Shown: positions 51,062 through 58,308 of the stretch, piece after piece
Numbering within the stretch: the first letter of the stretch is position 1
Layout of the letters: every line of letters starts with the position of its first letter
NCBI GenBank assembly: GCA_028994555.1
Contig: JARDVN010000002.1
Coordinates: 93,264-157,263 of the forward strand
Length of the DNA: 64,000 bases
From: Citrobacter amalonaticus
GTDB taxonomy: Bacteria; Pseudomonadota; Gammaproteobacteria; Enterobacterales; Enterobacteriaceae
Direction: 5' to 3'
Translations under genes and position numbers: made by a program
Notes under the pieces: model-generated
Databases searched by the model: none
What the model saw: only the letters and a program-made list of their open reading frames with translations
Told to the model about the DNA's origin: nothing

Positions 51062-51658
51062 ATGTCTAATTCAAATTTCGGCTTTCTAGCTCTGGCCTTG
51101 CGCCAACGCCTGATCAAACGCTGGTCACTGATGCACTCTGTTCAACCGGAGTCTGTGTTGGAACACAGCGCTGTTGTTACCCTGCTTTCCTACCTGGCTG
51201 GCAATATTGCCATTCAGCAAGGGAAGTCGGTGGATCTGGCAGTCATGCTTGCTCATGCTTCGTTGCATGATGCAGCCGAGGTTCTCTGTTCGGATGTTGT
51301 AACACCGGTCAAGAAAGCAAACGCTGTTTTGCAGCGTGAGTTTGAACGACTGGAAAAGGCCGCAGAGGACAAACTCATCCAGACTCTTCCCGAAGAACTC
51401 CAGGATGCAGTCGCCATAGCCTTCGCTCCCGGTGGCTATGAACAATCACTGGTTAAGGCCTGTGATACCTACTCCGCTTACATCAAGTGCAAACTTGAGG
51501 TGGCCGCAGGTAATGGCCTTGAGTTCCAGGATGCTCTCAGCAAAATGGAACGTGTTGTTGCTCAGGTGAAATCGGACTTCCCGGAAATCGACGCTCTGGA
51601 CAAATGGTTTGGTAACGGACTCGGCCATTCAGTAGATAAACTGCTGGCAGGGGGGTAA
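51062..51658 (+). CDS. YfbR-like HD-domain 5'-deoxynucleotidase
   Basis: 198 residues, the length of E. coli YfbR (199). HD motifs: SVLEHSAVVTLL (first His), VMLAHASLHDAAEVL (His-Asp) and SDVVTPVKK. The C-terminal QSLVKACDTYSAYIKCKLEVAAGN matches YfbR's second Asp region. Removes phosphate from deoxynucleoside monophosphates, so it could tune nucleotide pools for plasmid DNA synthesis after transfer. A 7-bp stem CCTCCAA/TTGGAGG masks the ribosome site. Confidence 0.88.
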   Translation: MSNSNFGFLALALRQRLIKRWSLMHSVQPESVLEHSAVVTLLSYLAGNIAIQQGKSVDLAVMLAHASLHDAAEVLCSDVVTPVKKANAVLQREFERLEKAAEDKLIQTLPEELQDAVAIAFAPGGYEQSLVKACDTYSAYIKCKLEVAAGNGLEFQDALSKMERVVAQVKSDFPEIDALDKWFGNGLGHSVDKLLAGG

Positions 51659-51660
51659 CG

Positions 51661-51930
51661 ATGACTAATCCAATCCCTGGCGACATCAAGATTAAGGACT
51701 TTGGCCGCGACCGGAAATTCCGTTCGGTTGATGAGCTTCAAAGCACTTTGTCAGAACAGTACAAAGGTCAGCATGTCAGCATCGTTTACCCTGCAAAGCC
51801 CAGCGGTTTACTCCGCACGGTTTTTGTCAGTGTCGATGATGCTGGTGGCGTGAATCGAACCTATGGGGACCAGTCTCCTGTCGATTTTTCTGCCATCAAA
51901 GATGACCTGTATGTACCAAGTGACCTGTAG
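51661..51930 (+). CDS. Small hypothetical protein
   Basis: 89 residues, starting two bases after the YfbR-like stop (AGGGGGGTAACG upstream), so co-translated with it. Basic N-terminus (IKIKDFGRDRKFRSVDELQS), then a beta-rich C-terminal half. No family recognised. Confidence 0.55.
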   Translation: MTNPIPGDIKIKDFGRDRKFRSVDELQSTLSEQYKGQHVSIVYPAKPSGLLRTVFVSVDDAGGVNRTYGDQSPVDFSAIKDDLYVPSDL

Positions 51931-51943
51931 GAGAGCACTAGCT

Positions 51944-52162
51944 ATGGTGGTGATCATCGTAAACACAGGACACTATGAGTTTATCGGCCTTGGTGAGACC
52001 CACGGACAAGCCACAGAAGGGCTTTTGAAACGCTGGGACGAACACTGCGAACGTAATCCGGATGCTGAGTCTGGTTACATGCAGGAGCTGATAGAAGAAG
52101 GAAGCGCACAAGTTGTCGAGATGGAGCCCGGCTCCGCCGTAATTTACGGACTTGACGGCTAA
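51944..52162 (+). CDS. Small hypothetical protein
   Basis: 72 residues from ATG 51944 (AGGAGAG upstream). Acidic: MVVIIVNTGHYEFIGLGETH ... SAVIYGLDG. Short gap from the preceding gene indicates the same transcript. No family recognised. Confidence 0.5.
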   Translation: MVVIIVNTGHYEFIGLGETHGQATEGLLKRWDEHCERNPDAESGYMQELIEEGSAQVVEMEPGSAVIYGLDG

Positions 52163-52235
52163 GCCTTCTCAACTAACCCACTCGGGCGCATCATCCCGAG
52201 AGGGTGTGGTGCGTCCTAACCAAAAGGAATGCACT

Positions 52236-52793
52236 ATGTCTAACTTTGAACAAGCTCTGGAGCGTACTGACGGTAAAACACTGATTCTCAGCAATGGGAG
52301 TAAGTGGGCAGGCCAAGACCCGGACAGTATTCAGACTTTACTGGATGTCCTGGGTGACAACGTTCTTGACCCGATGTTTGAGCAGTATCACTGTTATCGC
52401 CCATACCCGTTTGAACCAATGGTGAGGACGGGGCGAAATGGCGAAATGTTCCAGCCTTGGCTTGGGGCAGCCTGCTTCTTTGGGAACTTCCTGACTGTCT
52501 CTCATGTTTTCAACATCATCACGAAAGATGACGGTGTTGTTGAGGCCTTAACAGAGGCGATCCGGAAGAATATGGCGACTGAACAGTACCAGCAGAATGC
52601 CTATGAGCGTTATGCCGGTTGGTTCTACGCTGAAACCAGCGAAGGGTTAAGGCTAGTCTCTCCAAGTGAGGCTGCCGACATCCGAGCTGGCGCAGTTTCA
52701 AAGCTGCGTTACCCAAGAAACTTCGAGGTTATGAAAACTGCGGTTCTCAAAGGTCCTCGATTTGATACTGAATTAAGCCGCAAGGCTTCTTAA
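52236..52793 (+). CDS. Hypothetical protein
   Basis: 185 residues from ATG 52236, chosen because AAGGAAT precedes it and an imperfect masking stem (GTGCGTCC / GGAATGCAC) ends there; the frame extends upstream to 52152. Begins MSNFEQALERTDGKTLILSN; contains QPWLGAACFFGNFLTVSHVF. No signal peptide or known motif. Confidence 0.6.
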   Translation: MSNFEQALERTDGKTLILSNGSKWAGQDPDSIQTLLDVLGDNVLDPMFEQYHCYRPYPFEPMVRTGRNGEMFQPWLGAACFFGNFLTVSHVFNIITKDDGVVEALTEAIRKNMATEQYQQNAYERYAGWFYAETSEGLRLVSPSEAADIRAGAVSKLRYPRNFEVMKTAVLKGPRFDTELSRKAS

Positions 52794-52868
52794 CCCAAAC
52801 ATTAACCCCACGGGGGGACATCGGTCCCTGAGGGGATGGTGTCTCCCTCTGAAATTAAGGAGATACCA

Positions 52869-53720
52869 ATGATTAAACAGCATTTTCAAAACGAACTGGT
52901 TAAGTGTGGATACCCGGATGATCTGACGATTGAGTACAGTCTCGGATACTGCCAGGGGGATGGCGTAGCCTTCTACGGGGATTTGAGCGTTGATGACGTC
53001 AAAGCTCTCATGAATCGCCTATTCAGCACTGAGCCCGGCCAAGTGGATGCTGTCAGCCGCGTGAAGAACCTGATGGCACAGAAAGACATTGAGAATATGC
53101 TTTCTGTCCTCCGCGAATATGGTTCCTGTGACCTGTCCATTACTCGGAATAGTCACGGGCATCACTACAGCCATTGGAACTGCATGAACATCGACGACAA
53201 CGTGGACTTCACAGGGATCTTCCCTGATGATGATTCCATGATTGGCACCGGCATTGAAGGGATTAACCAGGATATGGTCGAGCGCTGGCAAGACCTCTGG
53301 GAACGCTTTGTGCTGGAGCTGGCGGATGATGTAAAAAGTCTTTCCAAGAAGCTCGAAGCGGACGGGTACTCGCTGATCGAGGCCTCTCCATGCGAAGATG
53401 AAGTGGTTTGGGAACGGGCCACTGAAAACTACCTGGTGCGTGTTACTGAACTCCCTGAGCGGGATTTCGATATGGGCCACTGGGATGACGAAGTAAGAGA
53501 CCAAACAATTTGTTCTATCCTGGAAGGGAAAGAGCGAGTGCTTGGCCTACGTGTTGAGGTACTCTCTCGTGAAAACGAGATTGTCCTGGGTGAAGAGAGT
53601 CTGCACGGCTTGACCGTTGCCAGTGATGACAAGAGCTACGCTGGCTACAGACGAGAACTTCTCCGGGGAGCTATCCAGCAAACCAGGGACTTTTTCTCTC
53701 GCCACCTCAAAGCGGCATAA
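52869..53720 (+). CDS. Hypothetical protein
   Basis: 283 residues, intact, from ATG 52869 inside the leader stem GGTGTCTCC (52838) / GGAGATACC (52859). Acidic, with a His-rich stretch ITRNSHGHHYSHWNCMNIDD that could bind metal, and a C-terminal amphipathic helix (GAIQQTRDFFSRHLKAA). Followed by copy 4 of the leader repeat. Function unknown. Confidence 0.6.
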   Translation: MIKQHFQNELVKCGYPDDLTIEYSLGYCQGDGVAFYGDLSVDDVKALMNRLFSTEPGQVDAVSRVKNLMAQKDIENMLSVLREYGSCDLSITRNSHGHHYSHWNCMNIDDNVDFTGIFPDDDSMIGTGIEGINQDMVERWQDLWERFVLELADDVKSLSKKLEADGYSLIEASPCEDEVVWERATENYLVRVTELPERDFDMGHWDDEVRDQTICSILEGKERVLGLRVEVLSRENEIVLGEESLHGLTVASDDKSYAGYRRELLRGAIQQTRDFFSRHLKAA

Positions 53721-53752
53721 CAAGGCAGGGGGAAACCCCTGCTTTACTTCCC

Positions 53753-53864
53753 AAGTCTTCTTACTCATGGTGAATACCATCAGTAAGCAGATTTTGTTCT
53801 CTTCGGAGAGCGAAAAGTGCGATAGCTGGTCGCCAAAAACAAACAGCAAATTAACGTTAATTTA
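53753..53864 (+). repeat. 112-bp leader repeat, copy 4
   Basis: Identical to 41449-41560 over all 112 bp. Followed by a different GC-rich hairpin (CCCTGCGGGAG) before the gene at 53926. Copies 1 and 4 lie 12.3 kb apart in direct orientation, so homologous recombination could delete the genes between. Confidence 0.85.
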
Positions 53865-53896
53865 TTAATCCCTGCGGGAGTCTATCTCCTGCTGGA

Positions 53897-53924
53897 GATA
53901 CCTCCCGTTATTTCTGGAGGTATC
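53897..53924 (+). promoter_or_regulatory. Shine-Dalgarno-masking hairpin before 53926
   Basis: GATACCTCC (53897-53905) pairs perfectly over nine bases with GGAGGTATC (53916-53924), which contains the ribosome site and ends one base before the ATG. The clearest case of the leader family. Confidence 0.7.
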
Positions 53925-53925
53925 C

Positions 53926-54072
53926 ATGAACAAATTCCAAGACTTTAAGTTGGTTTATCGTCAAGGTGGTCGTCGCTTAGAGCGTGTCTTTACGGACACT
54001 CTTTACGCGAATGTGAAGCGTGTCGCTGACTCGTTTCCTCCGACCGTTCTTTGGCGCATTCAGCCAGCGTAA
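53926..54072 (+). CDS. 48-residue basic protein
   Basis: ATG 53926 to TAA 54070-54072; MNKFQDFKLVYRQGGRRLER and a C-terminus PPTVLWRIQPA. Basic and small. Resembles the first half of the protein at 49696 (MNQFHSSLDLYHRNKGRR, PPMYWRLFQ), also located just after a leader hairpin. Possibly a small nucleic-acid-binding protein; inference only. Confidence 0.55.
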   Translation: MNKFQDFKLVYRQGGRRLERVFTDTLYANVKRVADSFPPTVLWRIQPA

Positions 54073-54179
54073 AACTCGGAACCTTAAAGCTCGGCTTTGG
54101 CCGTGACCTTTCAATAACCCATGCGGGTACACTTCCCCCGCACGGGGTAGGTGTACCCATTAACTTTGGAGTACACCTT

Positions 54180-54566
54180 ATGAACCAAGTAGCTAAATTG
54201 GACCTCGCCCAAATCCGTCAACAAGCCATCAATGATGGTCTGCTGGTGGACCAATCTTCCATCGGTAAACAAGCTGGTTTCCTGACCAATGTGGCAGTGA
54301 CCCCGGCAATTGTCGATGGAGTATTTGGTGCAGATGGTAAGCACTCGGTAGAAGACTTCCTTTTCATGTTTTTGCAGCTTTGTGTTGCTCAAACAAAGGT
54401 CGCTTTTACCGACAACAAGAATTGGGGAAAGATTCGTCTTTATTACCCCATGCCCACTGTAGATGGCTTTTTCAAACCCACTGAGGTTGTGATTAAGTCA
54501 GATCCTGTAACCGCAGATGTCACAATCATGATGGCCTCGGAAGAGGGCGCTCATTTGTGCTTGTGA
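54180..54566 (+). CDS. Hypothetical protein
   Basis: 128 residues from ATG 54180, inside leader stem GGTGTAC (54150) / GTACACC (54171) with TTGGAG between. Starts MNQVAKLDLAQIRQQAINDG; ends in an acidic segment MMASEEGAHLCL. The downstream 180 bp up to the primase contain long inverted repeats rich in CCCCGGGG (54588-54720), probably terminator and leader structures. Function unknown. Confidence 0.6.
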   Translation: MNQVAKLDLAQIRQQAINDGLLVDQSSIGKQAGFLTNVAVTPAIVDGVFGADGKHSVEDFLFMFLQLCVAQTKVAFTDNKNWGKIRLYYPMPTVDGFFKPTEVVIKSDPVTADVTIMMASEEGAHLCL

Positions 54567-54747
54567 TATTCACAAAATTCGCCTCCGTTTCGGGGGGCGA
54601 CCTTTTTTAAACCCCTCGCCGGGGAGAACTCCCCCGGCTGGGGAGCCTCCTTGGCACATTCTCCCGGTGTCGGGGTTTCCTTAAAACCCTGGCGACGGGG
54701 GGTTTAAGGAAGCCTCGATGCTGGGGTTCACGCTAAGGAGAAAACCT

Positions 54748-56476
54748 ATGTCTTACTACAAAGCTGACACCGTTCGTGAAGCTGCAAACGGAAACTGGCT
54801 ATTCATCCTGGCGGCCCTAGCGCCCCATCTTGAACCAGCTCTCCGTAAACCTGGTCGTCATGTTTCTTGTCCTATCCACGGCGGGAAAGATGGCTTCCGA
54901 CTGTTCAAGGATGCCCACCTGACTGGTGGCGGCGTATGCAATACATGCGGTGCCAATCATGATGGTTTTGAGCTGCTGATGTGGCTCAATAACTGGGACT
55001 TTAAACAGTGCCTGAGCGAGGTTGGTGATTATCTGGGCGTTGAGAAAGAGCAACCCCAGTATCAACAAGCCGCTGCACCGACACGAGCTCCTGTCCAGGC
55101 CAAAGCGCCTGTTCAGCAAGAGCCTATGAAGGTGAATAACAAGGTTCTCGATTCCAAGAATCGTAAAAAAATCCATTGCCGGTACTCTGATTGCCCACGG
55201 TAAAGCTCCTTATGAGCATAACGAAGACAACGAGCTCAGCTACTTTGCCTTCATCCGTGACAAGAGCGGTTTGGAACGCACCATCTGGGGCGTGGATCTT
55301 GAAAGAGCCATTGGTGAAAGTGAAGCCAAGTATGGGGATGAGATCGTCATGACAAACCTCGGGCGCGAGCCTGTAACTGTCGTCGTTGAAGTTAAGGACG
55401 AGCAGGGGAATGTTGTGAGAGAACAACCTATGCAAACGCATCGCAACACCTGGCTGGTGGAACGTCGCGGCGCTACGGTAACGCAGTTCCGCGCTCGCTC
55501 GAACGGTGGTGTTGAGCCGGTGAGTCACCATGTTGAGTCGGCCCCTGTGGTCAACCGCAAGGTAGAAACTCCGGCACCGCAAGTACAACCTGCGGCCACA
55601 CAACCGGAAGAGCAAAGCAGCGAAAATAAGCCGAAAGTTGTTCCGATGTTTCGTGAACAACCTAAGCCTTGGTTGCTTGAGCTCCAAGAAGAAATGGAGA
55701 AGAGAATGGAGCGCGAACGCGCTTACAGTGCTCGTCTCCGTGAGAAAATCGAGAAGGTATGGAACGAGTGTTTGCCGTTCTCCAGTCATGTGACTGAGCC
55801 AATGCGTCTGTACTTCAAAAACCGCGAGCTGCTGTTCAAAGTTGATGAAGTAGAAAAAACAGACTGTCTGCGGTTCAATCCGGCTATGGCCTACTACGAC
55901 GAAGATGGCAATGAAGTTGGGAAATTCCCGGCTATCGTCTGCGCTATCCGAGATGTGGAAGGCAACCTGGTAACGCTCCACCGCACCTATCTCACCCAAA
56001 ACGGTAAAAAAGCCAAGGTCGGCAACGCCAAAAAGATGATGCCCATTCCTGACGGTTTGGATGTCAATGGCGCGGCCATCCGCCTCGGTGAACCGACTGA
56101 GGGTATCCTGGGTGTTGCAGAAGGGCTGGAAACAGCTCTGTCAGCTTATCGAGTCACTCAAATCCCGGTTTGGTCAACGGTCAATGCCACCCTAATGGAG
56201 TCCTTCGAGGTTCCAGAAGGTGTTCACACCGTACTGATCTGGGCTGACAAAGATAAGTCTGTGACTGGGGAGAAGTCAGCGAACGTGCTGAAAGCCAAGC
56301 TGGAGAAGCGCGGCATTCGTGTGTACGTCCTGCTGCCTAAGCTCCCGATCCCGCCCAGAGCGAAAGGGATTGACTGGAACGATGTCCTGATGAGTCAGGG
56401 AAGCCTCGGTTTCCCGAATGCTCGCTACCTGCGCGATTTCATTGCGAGAAGGAGAGCTGAGTATGGCCGTCATTGA
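54748..56476 (+). CDS. Toprim-domain DNA primase/helicase-like protein (one frame break)
   Basis: With one A removed from A7 at 55165-55171 the gene encodes 575 residues from ATG 54748 (AAGGAGA upstream). N-terminus: zinc-finger primase domain with CPIHGGKDGFRLF and GGVCNTCGANHDG. A middle domain (APYEHNEDNELSYFAFIRD, IWGVDLERAI) resembles the LPD7-like domain of plasmid TraI/primase proteins. The C-terminal Toprim-type domain has LGVAEGLETALSAY and TVLIWADKDKS. Probably primes the complementary strand in the recipient or replication restart. Not the replication initiator. Confidence 0.8.
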
Positions 56477-56742
56477 TGTCTCGAAGGTTGATACAACGCC
56501 TGGTAACGACGCGGTGTGCCCCTTCTCTCCCCCTGAGGGGTGGGAGGGGGGACTCTGCGGCCTACGTTGAGCTTATGCGGTCTCGGTATCGTCATCTGAT
56601 GCACGGCCAGAGAATGATGGTGACAGCCTCCTTCGCAAGAAGGGAGCCTATCCAAGTTACTGGCCCGTTTGCTGATGAAGCGACGAAGATCATTAACTCA
56701 ATGAAGATGAACAAGGCGAAGCCAACAGCTTTGTCTGCCTAA
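56463..56742 (+). CDS. Small hypothetical protein (frameshifted)
   Basis: ATG 56463 overlaps the primase stop. The G6 run at 56546-56551 breaks the frame; with five G the product is 92 residues (MAVIDVSKVDTTPGNDAVCP then WEGDSAAYVELMRSRYRHLM ...). No domain recognised; co-translated with the primase by position. Confidence 0.55.
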
Positions 56743-56815
56743 AACTTTAACCCTGAGGGGGGTGTTCATGCCCTCTCAGGCATGATTCGCCTCCTCTTCA
56801 ACTATGGAGGTAATC

Positions 56816-56941
56816 ATGAAAAAGTTTTTGCGTATTAAGACGTGGTTTGTGCGTCTTTTCTCTCCTGACAAGAAGACTCTGGGAGCTATCGGTGAAGACC
56901 TGCGTAAGGTCGCCGTAACAGCCATCGGTGTCGGTATTGTA
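56816..56941 (+). pseudogene. Backbone gene truncated by the Tn1696-type island
   Basis: ATG 56816 with TATGGAGG upstream and the GATT..CCTCC/GGAGG..AATC leader typical of the block. Encodes MKKFLRIKTWFVRLFSPDKK and a hydrophobic start (VAVTAIGVGIVGV). At 56942 the sequence becomes the transposon terminal repeat, so the rest of the gene is displaced. The frame continues by chance to 57037. Confidence 0.75.
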
Positions 56942-56963
56942 GGGGTCGTCTCAGAAAACGGAA
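56942..56963. repeat. Outer part of the Tn21/Tn1696-type 38-bp terminal repeat
   Basis: GGGGTCGTCTCAGAAAACGG plus AA: the outer 22 bp of a Tn21-subgroup inverted repeat. The remaining 16 bp (AATAAAGCACGCTAAG) lie at 58293-58308, displaced by the inserted IS. Confidence 0.9.
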
Positions 56964-58292
56964 TCTATGGTCACTCCCGTTTTTGCAACACCGATTTTGA
57001 CGATAAATTGGCTTGCTTGAATCTATCCGGCGTCTGAATGGGATTTTATTCCCGCGCCTCGATGAGTTCCGCGCCTGATGAACCTCCAGAAAATATACGG
57101 CTTCAATGAGCCTTTCCGTTTTACAGGTTCCTCAACAGGCCGGTGGGCCGTTAGTATCATCAATATCAGTATTCGCAAAACCAGATCAGTGATTCTTTAA
57201 ACCGGTGTATTTCTGCCGTTATGCTACATAAGTTTGCTGTCGTGCCGTTAGGGCCCAGGCTATTCTGGCCAGCTTGTTTGCCAGAGCACAAGTGACGACA
57301 AAGTTGCTTTTCCTACACAGTAGATCCCTGACCCAATCGGCCAATTTGCCAGACTGGTGTTCCAGTTTTTGTATGAATACCCTGGCACATTGAACCAACA
57401 AAGTTCGGATCTTTTTTGTTACCTCGCTTACTAATTCCCAGCAATGTCGTCCGACCTCCCGTGCTGTACTGTCGAGGCACTAGCCCTGTTGCCGCCGCAA
57501 AGTCACGACTGCTGGCGTACTGCTTCCCGTCGCCAATCTCAGTTGAAATAGTACTCGCTGTCAGTGTTCCGACGCAGGGAATGCTCAGCAAGCGCTGTCC
57601 AATCTCATCTTCGTCCAACTTTCGTTTCAACTGGGATTCCAAATCTTTAATCTGCTCAACAAGATAGTGATAATGCTGTTGTAATTTCAGCAATAACTGG
57701 CTGAGGTATAGAGGCAAACTATTGTCCTCAAGAAGGGTACTCAGTCGGCTAATAACGGCAGCTCCTCGTGGAACGCTGATGCCAAATTCCAGCAGAAAAG
57801 CATGCATCTGATTGGTTGTTTTTACCTTATCCTGAACCAGGGATTCACGGACACGATGCAGCGCACGCATTGCCTGCTGAGATTCAGTTCTGGGCTGTAC
57901 AAAACGCATAGACGGACGCGATGCAGCTTCACAAATAGCTTCGGCGTCGACAAAGTCGTTTTTGTTACTTTTAACGAATGGACGGACAAATTGTGGTGAT
58001 ATCAGCTTAGGAAAATGCCCCAACTCTTCCAACTTGCGTGCCATAAAGTGAGAGCCACCACAGGCTTCCATTGCGATGGTTGTAGCGGGGCATGTCGCCA
58101 AAAATTCGATTAACTTTGGCCGTGTAAATTTTTTTACGGTAAACAGCCTTGCCGCGACGATCTTGGCAATGAATATGGAAAGAGTTTTTACCCAGATCGA
58201 TACCAATGAGCGCAATGTTTTCCATGATAGTTCTCCGAATGAAAGCCTATCCTCAGCATAGTACCGGGAAGGAGGGAGTGACCATCTCATTA
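56964..58292 (-). mobile_element. IS5075/IS4321-like element (IS110 family) inside the transposon terminal repeat
   Basis: Occupies the exact gap between the two parts of the terminal repeat. Sub-terminal 12-bp inverted repeats ATGGTCACTCCC (56967-56978) and GGGAGTGACCAT (58274-58285). Length 1329, i.e. 1327 plus two homopolymer insertions, as expected for IS4321/IS5075. These elements specifically target Tn21-family 38-bp repeats and thereby immobilise the transposon. Confidence 0.92.
57219..58225 (-). CDS. tnpA: IS110-family transposase (IS5075/IS4321 type), two frame breaks
   Basis: DEDD transposase of 334 residues after repair at T7 58129-58135 and T6 57412-57417. Starts MENIALIGIDLGKNSFHIHC with the first Asp of the RuvC-like domain. 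ATTIAMEACGGSHFMARKL and KNDFVDAEAICEAA carry further acidic residues. LLSIPCVGTLTASTISTEIG and the C-terminal Ser region AAATGLVPRQYSTGGRTTL are typical of IS110. Minus strand within the element. Confidence 0.92.
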
Positions 58293-58308
58293 AATAAAGC
58301 ACGCTAAG
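58293..58308. repeat. Inner part of the Tn21/Tn1696-type terminal repeat
   Basis: AATAAAGCACGCTAAG, the inner 16 bp of the 38-bp repeat; includes the tnpA stop region (58304-58306). Confidence 0.9.

Noticed and set aside
40529..56815. CRISPR array made from the recurrent leader elements
   Set aside because: Repeats are kilobases apart, separated by genes, and vary in sequence; no regular spacer pattern and no cas genes.
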